Below, piece by piece: positions 1 through 8,260 of a stretch of DNA of 64,000 bases. Made by a program: the position numbers and the translations under genes. How positions within the stretch are numbered: position 1 is the stretch's first letter; the number at the start of each line of letters is the position of its first letter. Location of the stretch: NCBI RefSeq assembly GCF_001613425.1, contig NZ_BDCI01000047.1, forward strand, positions 62,001 through 126,000, given 5' to 3'. This DNA is from Nocardia vulneris (GTDB lineage Bacteria; Actinomycetota; Actinomycetes; Mycobacteriales; Mycobacteriaceae). The notes below the pieces were generated by a model that made no database searches, was not told the DNA's origin, and saw only the letters and a program-made list of their open reading frames with translations.

Positions 1-440
1 AACTGCGGCGATGGCGAATTGCCATGACCGGAGACTTCCCGACACATCCCATCGTTTTCCATCCAAACCATGGGGGAAACCATGGGACGTGTGAAGTCTG
101 CCCCACCCGCTCCACTGCGACGCAGAAGTCACCAGCTCTGCGTCTGCACGGGTTTCGATCTTGTTGAGAGCCCGCTTACGCGGAACCGGTTTGCGCTCTG
201 AACACCGTTGCACCCGACATCGTGCACTCCCCCGTCGAGTGGCGAGGAGGCCGTCGCGCTGGGGTCTGCACGTGATCCTGGGCGCCGCAGTGCCCGTCGA
301 GAACCTTTGTGACTCTTCGCCTCTCTCGACATCCCACCGCGGAGAGTGTTCCATGTCACCGGGGGTCTTCGTTCTACCCAGAATCGGCCGCCGCCGGGCA
401 CGAGCTCAATCAGCCTGACGCTCGAAAGGAGAACGCTCAC
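1..440. other. Gene-poor left edge
   Basis: I see no protein-like reading frame here. Short open frames on both strands are arginine/proline rich without recognisable motifs. The only clear signal is the ribosome binding site AAAGGAGAA (about 425-433) for the next gene. Confidence 0.5.
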
Positions 441-1046
441 ATGGACATCGACATCTCGTGTCCACGTTGCCTGCGGATCGACGCGATCCAGAACGTGGAA
501 GCACTTCGCGCCGAAGGCATATCCACCAGCTACAGCACCGCCAACTACACCGGTGTCGGCGTGTCCACCACAGGACTGCTGCCGGTAATCGGCACCGCGG
601 ACGTGGAACGCACCCATGTCACCGCGCTCGCCAAAAAGTTGGCCTTCGCGCCCGCACAGCAATCGGCCGCTCGTCTGGTGTCAGTCGGACTCCTGCTCGT
701 GTCCCCGGCATTCGTCATGCTGATCCTCGCGGCACTGGCCGCCTCCGAACCTCGTGAATCCGGACTCGTAATCACCATCATCCAGACCCTCATGGCGCTC
801 GCATTCATGGCCACACCCGGCGCTGTCGTTCTGGCGCTCGCGGCGCAGCGAATCCGTCGTAACAACAGGATCGCCCGAGGGCGCCCCGCCGCATATGCGG
901 TGTGGCGCTGCGCCTTCTACTGCTTTCGCTGCAATGTTGTCTATTGGCCGTCCGCACCGGCCGCCGGCCTGCCGACCCGCCAGGCCCTTTCTTTGGACCA
1001 CTTCCGCTGGTACGTCTGGAATACCGGAGGCTACGTGAATGTCTGA
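441..1046 (+). CDS. Zinc-ribbon-like membrane protein, unknown function
   Basis: The 201-residue product starts with a CPRC pair (Cys7, Cys10) and has a matching cysteine cluster, CAFYCFRC, near the C-terminus. Two hydrophobic segments lie between them (roughly residues 75-98 and 107-130). This suggests a split zinc ribbon, or two metal sites, brought together on one side of the membrane by a hairpin of two helices. The ATG at 441 is preceded by AAAGGAGAA at good spacing, so I prefer it to upstream in-frame starts. I do not recognise the family and assign no function. It lies at the edge of decayed accessory DNA, with no operon partner. Confidence 0.7.
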   Translation: MDIDISCPRCLRIDAIQNVEALRAEGISTSYSTANYTGVGVSTTGLLPVIGTADVERTHVTALAKKLAFAPAQQSAARLVSVGLLLVSPAFVMLILAALAASEPRESGLVITIIQTLMALAFMATPGAVVLALAAQRIRRNNRIARGRPAAYAVWRCAFYCFRCNVVYWPSAPAAGLPTRQALSLDHFRWYVWNTGGYVNV

Positions 1047-1095
1047 ATCGGATTACGACGAATGACTGCACCACGCAATCGGTCCGCCCTCACTT

Positions 1096-1633
1096 CTACT
1101 CGTGTCGCTTACGGGACGTTGTCGCACTGCTCTCGATAGTCTCGTTGCTCGTCCTGTCATCGGACTTCGTGTCGGTCGCGATTCGGCTATCTGCTTCTAT
1201 GCGTCCGGCGATCGTATCTAGCGAAACCGATGTAGCCGGGGTCGTTCGGGCGGCGGCGATCAGCCGCCGCGCTTGCTGGGTGGTGATTTCGAGCAGTTCT
1301 GCCACGTCTTCGTCGGATTGACCCTGCTCCGGCAATACGGCTGCTGCGGCGGCTTGTCGTGCGCGATGTTTGCCGATCTCGGTGTCCGCGAGGGCCTTTC
1401 AGTTCCTGAATCTTCTGCTGACAGATCTCGACTTCCTGATCGCGTTTGGTCTCGCAGTCGGTGATAGCCACCCACGACGCGATGTATTTCTTTACCGCCT
1501 CGGTGATGGACTTCTCGCGTCGGCGCGCTTCGGCGCGGCGCGCCAGGACCCGTTTCCGGGTCCGGTCCAGGCGTTGCTGGGCTTCGGGGTGGCGGGTTAG
1601 ACGGTGGGAAGTGGCCGCCCCTGGATTCGGCAT
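1096..1633 (-). pseudogene. Helix-turn-helix protein gene split by a +1 frameshift
   Basis: An ATG at 1633 with GGAG upstream opens a basic, coiled-coil-like protein (EAQQRLDRTRKRVLARRAEA, then a helix ending QQKIQELK). Near 1395-1398 the frame breaks. Skipping one base continues directly into ALADTEIGKHRARQAAAAAV and a helix-turn-helix-like stretch with SDEDVAELLEITTQQARRLI, running to the stop at 1096. The joined product would be about 178 residues, and the span of 538 bases is one more than a multiple of three. It could be a decayed gene, a sequencing error or a recoding event; no classical slippery heptamer is present (the local sequence is CTGAAAGGCCC). Function is unknown. The C-terminal HTH suggests a DNA-binding role. 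Confidence 0.6.
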
Positions 1634-2250
1634 GGCGAGACTCCTGCTGCACTGTCCACCTGATTCTCCCGCTCACCAGCCTACCGGCGGACCCGCCGTG
1701 CCTTGCTTCGGGAGCGGCGAACGCTAGCTCGCGCGCCACGCTTCGCTGAGACCTGCCGCAAGGAAACGCCATCAGCGCGCCGAGGCTGCAGCTAGGGCTG
1801 CCGATCTTCTCGCCGAGGTGCGCTACACAGGGATCCGCCGGCGCTCTCGGCGGCGCGGCGTCACTGTTCGAACGACCCAGACTCGCCTGGAAGGTCACCG
1901 ATCGTGTCGCCTGCCAAGAGGGTCGGCCGACGTCGCCTCGAGTTCCCACTGATCAGACAACCGTTGTCGGCCAACGGCTCCGGCCGTCCGTCGCGTGTTG
2001 CCGTGGTGCCCGAGCGAGGTCGCGCCCGCTCGCGATTGCGTGTGGCTCGCTGCTGCTGGCCGGTTGGCGCCGTGAACGCGCGGCTTGATTCGACCGGGAC
2101 ATGACTGGCCCTCGACCGACTCGTCAACTGATCTCCGCTCACCAGCGGACGGGCGTTCTCAGCTGTGCGGACGGACGTGTCGAAATGCTCGGCGGCGCGT
2201 GCCACCGCGGATCTACCCATTAAGTGCTAGTCGAAAGGAAGTGCAGTTCC
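1634..2250. other. Gene-poor spacer
   Basis: About 600 bases with no frame that looks like a conserved protein. Open stretches on both strands are rich in Arg, Ser and Pro and have no motif. AAAGGAAG at about 2234-2241 serves the following DUF4192 fragment. Confidence 0.45.
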
Positions 2251-2785
2251 ATGGACAACGAGACATCCACCCACCAGAATTTCCAGGTACCCCGGCCAGC
2301 CCCCGCTGGCACTGTTCAGCCCTCAACGGCGAAAGCCCCTGTGTTGGTAGGTGACCCGGGTGAACTGATCGCTGGGATTCCCGCCATGATCGGGTTCCCG
2401 CCGCGGCGTTCGCTGGTCGTGCTCATCCTGCGTCCGGTGCAGGACGCTAACGCCGTGCTCGTCGACTCGGTGATGCGGATCGATCTCGATCAGAACGACG
2501 GCCACACCCCGCTGCAAGCTGCCACGGTGGCTAACTGCATCGCAAAGGTCACCGCAACCGAAGACCGGCCGGCGGTACTCGCGGTCGTCGTCGCTGACCT
2601 CGCCAGGTTGCTCGCCTCCTCAGAAATCGACCTCGCCGCGGCGTGGGCAGTGCAGGCAATCGAGTCCGAGCAGCCGTGGTGGACCCTGATCGGGTCCGCG
2701 AGGGCCGGAATCTTGCCTGATCCAGCCCGTTCGACGATCGCCGACGGTGCGACCGTCTTCGCCTCTCGCGCCAAACTGGAAGTTC
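2251..2785 (+). pseudogene. DUF4192 protein, truncated
   Basis: The ATG at 2251, with AAAGGAAG upstream, opens a protein whose DPGELIAGIPAMIGFPPRRS and SLVVLIL segments are typical of the actinobacterial DUF4192 family (about 350-400 residues, function unknown). Similarity holds to about residue 178 (TVFASRAKLE). The same frame then continues as an unrelated Arg/Ser/Pro-rich tail to a stop at 3228, while a different frame carries recombinase sequence. The gene has lost its C-terminal half. I infer an insertion and deletion event that joined it to the recombinase remnant. Confidence 0.7.
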
Positions 2786-2788
2786 GAA

Positions 2789-3076
2789 CAGTCACAGACA
2801 GACAACAGTGCAGCGGTCGCGTCCGCTACCGCTCTCCGGGAATCCTTGACCGACTACGACCGCAAACTCAACTACTACCGCGCCGCGCTCGAGGCGGGCA
2901 CCGACCCTCAACTGATCGCCGGCTGGACCCGCCAAGTCCAAGCCGAACGCGACGCCGCTGCCGGGCAACTCCTCGCCACGGAAGCCGCTGCAGAAGCCCG
3001 TCCGACCCTGAACCGCAACGAAATTCACGAACTCGTCAACGCGTTCGGCGGCCTTATCAAGATCCTGCACGCCGCT
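2789..3076 (+). pseudogene. C-terminal remnant of a large serine recombinase
   Basis: In the frame shifted relative to the DUF4192 fragment, about 95 residues (LRESLTDYDRKLNYYRAAL, then WTRQVQAERDAA, then LNRNEIHELVNAFGGLIKIL) match the C-terminal coiled-coil region of large serine recombinases as I know it. In that family this region follows the zinc beta-ribbon. The catalytic N-terminal domain and the zinc ribbon are absent, and similarity ends near 3076. It is a dead fragment of a mobile element, fused in place to the truncated DUF4192 gene and close to a tRNA gene. Confidence 0.65.
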
Positions 3077-3119
3077 GGCTGGTGCACCTCGAGTTCAGGC
3101 AGTCGAGCTCAGGAGGGGG

Positions 3120-3170
3120 TCCGGGGGCGAAGCCCGCCGGGCGGGGTGTGGGGGCTGCGCCCCCACAAAA
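3120..3170. repeat. GC-rich palindromic extragenic element
   Basis: Two hairpins lie in succession: CCGGGGGCGAAGCCCGCCGG at about 3119-3138, and the perfect stem TGTGGGGGC / GCCCCCACA with a TGC loop, followed by AAAAAA. Such GC-rich palindromes are common between genes in Mycobacteriales. It lies beyond the tRNA terminator and may back it up. Confidence 0.5.
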
Positions 3171-3186
3171 AATGACGAAACGAGAA

Positions 3187-3217
3187 ACGGCCCATGCTCT
3201 CCATGAGCATGGGCCGT
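3187..3217 (-). terminator. Intrinsic terminator of tRNA-Leu
   Basis: Perfect 13-bp stem (3187-3199 with 3205-3217, loop TCCAT) immediately downstream of the tRNA on the minus strand. A T-rich stretch ending in TTTTTT follows. Confidence 0.8.
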
Positions 3218-3230
3218 CCATCGAGTGAAG

Positions 3231-3315
3231 TGTCCGGAGGGGGACTTGAACCCCCACGCCCGATAAAGGGCACTAGCACCTCAAGCTAGCGCGTCTGCCA
3301 TTCCGCCACCCGGAC
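3231..3315 (-). tRNA. tRNA-Leu (anticodon GAG)
   Basis: The minus strand folds into an 85-nt class II tRNA. The 7-bp acceptor stem is GTCCGGG with TCCGGAC and discriminator A. The anticodon stem CTAGC/GCTAG encloses the loop TTGAGGT, giving anticodon GAG. There is a long variable arm, and a T-arm with GGTTCAAGTCC. CCA is not encoded. It reads CUC/CUU leucine codons. The flanking 3 kb of decayed DNA with a recombinase remnant suggests the locus has hosted an integrated element, but I found no duplicated tRNA end. Confidence 0.95.
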
Positions 3316-3429
3316 CGGTGGTGCTCAAGAAGATTATCGGATGTGGGCGCGTGGACCAAATCGCGGTTCTACCTCGCGTTTTGCGTGGGATTTGGGGGCC
3401 GGCAGGGAGGGCGGCCCCGGTCGAGTGGG

Positions 3430-4299
3430 TCAGTGGAGTTCTTCGACGGTGCGGGCCAGGTCGGCGGCGCCGTTGCCGTCGGCTACTTGGCGGTCGATGA
3501 GGGTTTTGAGGGGGGCGATGAAGTCGGTGGTGACGCCGGCGTCGCGGGTTGCGCGGGTGATGGCGTCGATGGCGGCTTTGTGGAAGGAGATGGTTTGGGT
3601 GGGGTCGGCGTAGTTGCCGGAGTCGATGAGGGCGCCGAAGGCTGGCAGGGATTGGGTCATGGCGCTCACCCAGCGCATGGCGCGTTCGGCGAATTCGGTG
3701 GCGGGGACGCCGACGGAGCGCATCATGGCGGCGCCGTGCAGGAAGCCGCCGAACATGGTGTACATGCCGGAGAGCAGGGCGAAGTCGTAGGTGGCGGCGA
3801 GGCCGGCGTCGTCGCCGAAATATTCTGCGGTGGCGAACAATTGGAGGGTCGGGAGGTTGTTTTCGTAGACGAGGCGGGAGCCGCTGTAGAGGATGGACGC
3901 GCCCGGATGGCCGATCATCGGGGGCACGGCCATGATGCCGCCGTCGAGGTAGTCGATGCCGTGTTCGGCGGCCCAGGCGGCGAGTTCGCGGGCCTCGTTG
4001 GGGGCGGTGCTGGTCAGGTTGACGAGTTGTCTGCCGCGGAGCTTTTCGGCGACGGGGTCGAGGGTTTCGTGCACGGAGGCGTGGTCGAACAGGACGGCGA
4101 TGATCGGGCCACCCGCGTCGAGCGCTTCGGCGACCGTGGCCGCACTGACGGCGCCCGCGGCGGTGAGGTCGGCGTCCTTGCCGGGGGTGCGATTCCACAC
4201 CACGGCCTGCTTGCCGCCTTTGAGCACGGTTGCGGCCAGGACCTGGCCCATCGCGCCGAGGCCGAGGACCGTCACCGGGGTGTTCGTGGATTCCGCCAT
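3430..4299 (-). CDS. NAD(P)-binding dehydrogenase, imine-reductase-like
   Basis: The 289-residue protein has an N-terminal Rossmann fold of the 6-phosphogluconate/3-hydroxyisobutyrate dehydrogenase type (TVLGLGAMGQVLAATVLKGG). The cofactor loop WNRTPGK carries an Arg typical of NADP preference. The helical C-terminal half resembles bacterial imine reductases and related beta-hydroxyacid dehydrogenases. The ATG at 4299 is chosen because AAGGAG lies 11 bases upstream; longer in-frame starts reach into the divergent promoter. It is transcribed divergently from an HxlR regulator across a dyad, so that regulator probably controls it. The substrate cannot be read from the sequence. Confidence 0.85.
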   Translation of the reverse strand: MAESTNTPVTVLGLGAMGQVLAATVLKGGKQAVVWNRTPGKDADLTAAGAVSAATVAEALDAGGPIIAVLFDHASVHETLDPVAEKLRGRQLVNLTSTAPNEARELAAWAAEHGIDYLDGGIMAVPPMIGHPGASILYSGSRLVYENNLPTLQLFATAEYFGDDAGLAATYDFALLSGMYTMFGGFLHGAAMMRSVGVPATEFAERAMRWVSAMTQSLPAFGALIDSGNYADPTQTISFHKAAIDAITRATRDAGVTTDFIAPLKTLIDRQVADGNGAADLARTVEELH

Positions 4300-4381
4300 T
4301 GCGGGGTCAACTCCTTGAAAGTTCGTGAACTGAGTGGTCAGCGCGCTGATTCCAAGGCTGCTCGTTGCCTGCGATTGCGAC

Positions 4382-4408
4382 AAGTACCTACTATTTTGTC
4401 GGGTACTT
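4382..4408. promoter_or_regulatory. Probable HxlR operator
   Basis: Inverted repeat AAGTACC-N13-GGTACTT in the shared promoter between the dehydrogenase (minus) and the HxlR gene (plus). HxlR proteins bind such dyads next to their own gene. Confidence 0.65.
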
Positions 4409-4444
4409 ACCGCTGGGTATGTGAACAGGTAGCGAGGTCGGACG

Positions 4445-4804
4445 ATGGGCGAGAAGAGATCGGGGCCATACTTCTGTGGCATCGACGCCGCGATGGACGT
4501 GATCGGCGGCAAATGGAAATCGCTGATTCTCTGGGAGCTGGAGAACCACGGGGTCCGGCGCTTCGGGGAGCTGCGCCGCGGCCTGCCCGGCGTCTCGGAG
4601 AAGATGCTGATCCAGCAGCTGCGCGAACTGGAGCAGGACGGGATCGTGCACCGCGAGGTCTATCGCGAAGTGCCGCCGCGGGTCGAATATCAGCTCACGG
4701 AACTCGGTGTCGCGCTCAACCGCGCACTGGAGCCGCTCGGTGAATGGGGTAAGCGGCGGATCGATCGGATCGGCGCGGAGCGTGTGCATCCGGTGGGCGC
4801 TTGA
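4445..4804 (+). CDS. HxlR-family transcriptional regulator
   Basis: The 119-residue protein is a single winged helix-turn-helix of the HxlR/DUF24 family. It has the early Cys (CGIDAAMDVIGGKWKSLIL), the recognition region (FGELRRGLPGVSEKMLIQQL) and the wing (REVYREVPPRVEYQLTELG). Some family members use that cysteine to sense electrophiles or oxidants, so Cys11 is a candidate sensor. It is divergent from the imine-reductase-like dehydrogenase, with a dyad between them, so I infer local control of that gene and itself. Confidence 0.92.
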   Translation: MGEKRSGPYFCGIDAAMDVIGGKWKSLILWELENHGVRRFGELRRGLPGVSEKMLIQQLRELEQDGIVHREVYREVPPRVEYQLTELGVALNRALEPLGEWGKRRIDRIGAERVHPVGA

Positions 4805-4898
4805 ACCGCAACGAGACCGCGTGGAATCGGCCGCGCCGCAGGCGAATCCGCTGGGTGCGCGCAACTTGATCGACCCAGGCATTCGGAACCTTTGCGGC

Positions 4899-5468
4899 TC
4901 AGGGGGAATGCTTGTCGACCGCCTCGCGCAACGTCCGGAATTCCGCGGCGAGGGCATCGAGGGTGTAGTGGGCGTTGAGCCCACTGGGGTTGGGCAGCAC
5001 CCAAAGTGCCGTTTCCCCGATCTGCTCGGGTTGGGGACCGACTGTGGTACGCGGACGGCCGAAAGCTGTGCGGTAGGCGCCGATACCGAGGACGGCCAGT
5101 ACTCGGGGTTGATATTGCTCGACCCTTTCGACCAAAGCGCGTCCACCGGCGCGCAGTTCGTCGGCGGTCAGTTCCTCGGCCTTGGCGGTCGTGCGTGCGG
5201 CCACGTTCGTGATGCCCAAGCCCAGGTCGAGTAGTTCTTGCTGTTCGCCGGGCTGCATCAGGCGTGGCGTGAAACCGGATCGGTGCAGGGCGGGCCAGAA
5301 CCGATTGCCCGGACGGGCGAAGTGGTGTCCGGTGGCCCCGGACCACAGGCCCGGATTGATGCCGCAGAACAGCACCCGCAAGGCGGGACCGATCAGATCG
5401 GGAATAGTCCTGTCCTGCGCCGCGGCCAGATCCGCGGGCGACGGCCGTGCTGACGAACCAGAACCCAT
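4899..5468 (-). CDS. mug: G/U mismatch-specific DNA glycosylase (Mug/TDG type)
   Basis: The 189-residue protein belongs to the uracil-DNA glycosylase superfamily, Mug branch. It has motif 1 GINPGLWSG with the catalytic Asn, GHHFARPGNRFW for the base pocket, LGLGITNVAART, and the C-terminal motif NPSGLNAHYTLDAL that inserts into the helix. It excises uracil or thymine opposite guanine for base excision repair. The ATG at 5468 matches the family N-terminus better than a GTG at 5573. It appears to be monocistronic. Confidence 0.88.
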   Translation of the reverse strand: MGSGSSARPSPADLAAAQDRTIPDLIGPALRVLFCGINPGLWSGATGHHFARPGNRFWPALHRSGFTPRLMQPGEQQELLDLGLGITNVAARTTAKAEELTADELRAGGRALVERVEQYQPRVLAVLGIGAYRTAFGRPRTTVGPQPEQIGETALWVLPNPSGLNAHYTLDALAAEFRTLREAVDKHSP

Positions 5469-5575
5469 TCCGTCAGTCTGCCGGGTGCCGGTCGACCGCA
5501 TGCTGCGGGGCTCGCCGAGATACCGACCCGCCGGTTGTGCGCCGTCCGATCGAACCGGCGCGGGTGATGCCACCG

Positions 5576-6712
5576 TCAGCGCCGGAAGGGGCCGGTCACC
5601 TCGTAGGTGATGCCGTCGCTGTTCGAGCCGCGGGTGCCGCGCTGGGAGGAGAAATAGAGGCGGTTGCCCGGCGGGTTGAAGGCCGGTCCGGTGATCTCGG
5701 ATCGGCTGGACTTGTCCACCTGGAGGAACGGGGCGACCACGCCGCCGGAAATGATGCAGATCTGCATATCGCCACCGTCCTCGGCGACGAACAGGTCACC
5801 GTTGGCCGCGCCGGTCACGTTGTCCACTCCCGACAGCGGCGCACCGCCACCCGGTTCGTAGATGATCGAAAGCTGTTCGCTCGCAGCCTCATACGCCCAG
5901 ACCCGGTTGTCGCCCTTGGTGGTGAACCAGCATGTTCCGGCTGCGTAGTAGCACCCTTCGCCGCCGTTGAACGGCTTCGACTCGGGTACCTGCCGCCGCG
6001 TCGGCGTGGACGCCCCCGACCGGTCCGGGATTTCTCGCCAGCTCACGGTGCCGTCGTTGTCGACGAGCACCTCGAGTTTGCCTGCGGCGAGGTCGGGCCA
6101 GACCGTGGGAACGAAACGATAGAACCGGCCGTCGGAGCGGTCCTCGGTCATGTACACGACGCGGCGTTCCGGGTCGACCGCGCACGCCTCATGGGTGAAC
6201 AATCCCATCTCGGGTCTGCGCACCGCGGGCTCGACGCCCCAAGGGTCGGTTTCGAACACCGCGCCCCGCTCGACCTCTTCGCAGGACAACCAGGTGTGCC
6301 ACGGCGTGGCGCCGCCTGCGCAGTTGCGGTTGGTCCGGGACAGCGTGCGGTGCGCGCCGACGATCGACCCGTCCGCGGCGAACTTGATCGCACCGACCCC
6401 TCCGGTGGCGTCGATCTCGCTGTTGGACACGTAGATCCAGCCCGACCCGTCGGCGAAACAGGCACCGCCGTCCGGCGCGGCATGCCAGGTGTAGCTCGAC
6501 GAGGCCACCTGCCTGCCCGACCGGGCGACGATCCGGCTCGTGAAGCCCTTCGGCAGGAAAAGGCCGTTGGCGTCCGGCCGCTTCGCCAACGGCCCGTACG
6601 GGGATTGTCCGGCCTCGGCGCCAGCGCTGAAGGCCGCGAGCCAGGACGCGCCACCGAACGCGGCGGCGGATCCACCGACCACACCCACCCGCAGAAAATT
6701 ACGACGACGCAC
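5576..6712 (-). CDS. Tat-exported PhoX/DUF839-like protein
   Basis: The 378-residue protein begins VRRRNFLRVGVVGG, a twin-arginine signal with a following hydrophobic stretch, so it is exported folded. The rest matches the PhoX-like DUF839 beta-propeller phosphatase family: TWHAAPDGGACF, CAGGATPWHTWLSCEE, THEACAVDPERRVVYMTEDR and KGDNRVWAYE. In PhoX, acidic and backbone residues hold Ca and Fe cofactors for phosphoester hydrolysis. I chose the GTG at 6712 because GGAGG lies just upstream and it places the RR motif at the N-terminus. The substrate is uncertain, and several DUF839 proteins have no proven activity. Confidence 0.85.
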   Translation of the reverse strand: MRRRNFLRVGVVGGSAAAFGGASWLAAFSAGAEAGQSPYGPLAKRPDANGLFLPKGFTSRIVARSGRQVASSSYTWHAAPDGGACFADGSGWIYVSNSEIDATGGVGAIKFAADGSIVGAHRTLSRTNRNCAGGATPWHTWLSCEEVERGAVFETDPWGVEPAVRRPEMGLFTHEACAVDPERRVVYMTEDRSDGRFYRFVPTVWPDLAAGKLEVLVDNDGTVSWREIPDRSGASTPTRRQVPESKPFNGGEGCYYAAGTCWFTTKGDNRVWAYEAASEQLSIIYEPGGGAPLSGVDNVTGAANGDLFVAEDGGDMQICIISGGVVAPFLQVDKSSRSEITGPAFNPPGNRLYFSSQRGTRGSNSDGITYEVTGPFRR

Positions 6713-6959
6713 GACCGTCCTCCAACGCGAACGCGGCCCGGCGGGGCCGGTAAGTGCGGTCACCCACGAATCCACGGCGCCGTGACGATCCATGCACGGT
6801 TGACCAGGTCGCCCACGATTATGCTGGCCCGCAATCTTTTTCGCATCCCCAGTTGCCGGTGCGGGCGATCGGCGGGACCGGTACCCCCTGAAATACGGGT
6901 CTGCAGAGAAACTCTCACATACTGGTACGGTCACGCGACCGTCGACCTGGGAGCAACAA

Positions 6960-7304
6960 GTGAGTGACCGCGTTTCACCCCGGTGGTGGAAATTGACCAC
7001 CGTTGCGATTGCCGTTGCGGCAGTTGCGGTCTGCCTCGCAATGCTGTGGGGTGAGATGTCGCGAGAGTCACTTCGCTACACGCTCGGCATGTCGGCGTTG
7101 CTCTTGGCTGTCGGCGTGGCCTGCTTGGTGACCGGTTTGGTCGGCGCCTTGCGCTATCACACTTGGCGGTTGAGTCTCATCGCTCCGGCGGTGGCGATAC
7201 TGAGCATCGCCTACTTCCCGGACAGCCCTCCGGTCGCCAGCAGTCCCGAGGACAGCTACACACACTTCGAAGGTCCCTGGTACCGCTTTTACGACGGCTT
7301 CTGA
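6960..7304 (+). CDS. Small membrane protein, unknown
   Basis: 114 residues from a GTG. There are three hydrophobic segments (about 11-28, 40-63 and 69-83) and a short acidic/aromatic C-terminal tail (EDSYTHFEGPWYRFYDGF). It is divergent from the PhoX-like gene. No family is recognised. Confidence 0.6.
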   Translation: MSDRVSPRWWKLTTVAIAVAAVAVCLAMLWGEMSRESLRYTLGMSALLLAVGVACLVTGLVGALRYHTWRLSLIAPAVAILSIAYFPDSPPVASSPEDSYTHFEGPWYRFYDGF

Positions 7305-7583
7305 GCGCGCGCCCCGCACCGCAACCCGATCGGGTCGGATGATCAGGCGGAACCGACGGGACAGAGTGCACTCGTCGGGTTGGCGAAAGGGTGTGTGATG
7401 GGCGAAGGCTCGGCTGCGTAGGCGGTGCGTCACCAGATCCGGCGGCCGGCTGTTCCGGCGACGATCACGTGCTCGGCAATTTCGGGCGTTCGTCGGCGTG
7501 CCTGGCGCGCGGCGTGCTGGATTCTGCTCGTGTTCGGATTAGGCTGGCGTTTCCCGGTTTCGGACTGAACAGAAGGAGTTGTT

Positions 7584-7919
7584 GTGGCGCGCAAGGTGAC
7601 TGTCGAACTCGTGGACGACTTCGACGGCGAATCCACAGCCGAAGATACCGTCCGGTTCGGCATCGACGGGGTCGACTACGAGATCGACCTGTCGGCGAAG
7701 AACGCGGACAAGTTGCGTGCGGCACTGGCACCTTGGATCGAGGCGGCTCGCCGGGTCGGCCGGGCGCCGCGGGGTAAAGAGGGCAAGGGGCGCTCGGTGC
7801 GCGATCGTGAGCAGACCGCCGCGATCCGGGAGTGGGCGCGACAGAACGGCGTCGAGGTGTCGAGCCGTGGCCGGATCGCCGCCGAGGTCGTAGCCGCCTA
7901 CGAGAAAGCGGCCGCCTAG
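7584..7919 (+). CDS. lsr2: Lsr2 nucleoid-associated protein
   Basis: The 111-residue protein has the N-terminal dimerisation domain of Lsr2 (MARKVTVELVDDFDGE, then TVRFGIDGVDYEIDLS) and the C-terminal AT-hook-like DNA-binding domain ending REWARQNGVEVSSRGRIAAE. The expected RGR core is present. Lsr2 is the actinobacterial H-NS analogue that coats AT-rich, often foreign DNA and silences it. The GTG at 7584 follows AGAAGGAG. Nearby AT-rich promoter islands, such as those at 23.9-24.6 kb, are plausible targets. Confidence 0.95.
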   Translation: MARKVTVELVDDFDGESTAEDTVRFGIDGVDYEIDLSAKNADKLRAALAPWIEAARRVGRAPRGKEGKGRSVRDREQTAAIREWARQNGVEVSSRGRIAAEVVAAYEKAAA

Positions 7920-7980
7920 CCCGGGGGCGAGTTCGCATACGGTCCGGCTGCGCGCGAACGCGCACCCGACTGAGTCAGCG

Positions 7981-8260
7981 CACTCGACAACCAACGCCAC
8001 CGAGTACGGGCGCAAATTCGTGGCTCGACTCGCAGGCGACCTCCCCGACGCGGACGGTCGATCGACAGTGCAGTGGGTGGCCGCAGCGGAGACCGTCAGC
8101 GAAGACCACATCGTCTACGGATCCGACTGGTGTGTTCCGCATCCGCAGTCGCTGGCCCGCCGCATCCAAGGTCTGCGGGCCACGACCGCGCTTTCGCCGA
8201 CTGCCCGAACCAGGGCGCGTGACCGCGCCCGCGAGCTTTTCCCGCCGAGCCTACGAGCGC
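7981..8260 (+). pseudogene. C-terminal remnant of an amidohydrolase
   Basis: The frame reads DHIVYGSDWCVPHPQSLARR, then LSPTARTRARDRARELFP. This is the C-terminal signature of amidohydrolase-2 (ACMSD-like) enzymes, where the Asp in GSDW is a metal ligand. The preceding roughly 250 residues of the barrel are missing, and the sequence after 8260 overlaps the convergent regulator. It is a leftover of a deleted gene. Confidence 0.6.

Noticed and set aside
3000..3430. Attachment-site duplication at tRNA-Leu
   Set aside because: No repeat of the tRNA 3' end was seen elsewhere in the decayed region or nearby, so an integrated element boundary cannot be claimed.
3343..4743. Long plus-strand open frame of about 466 codons
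   Set aside because: It is the antisense of the imine-reductase-like gene and then crosses into the HxlR gene out of frame. Its composition (Gly/Val runs) is typical of antisense in high-GC DNA.
5447..6967. Long plus-strand open frame of about 506 codons
   Set aside because: Antisense of the PhoX-like gene, which has a Tat signal, RBS and clear motifs.
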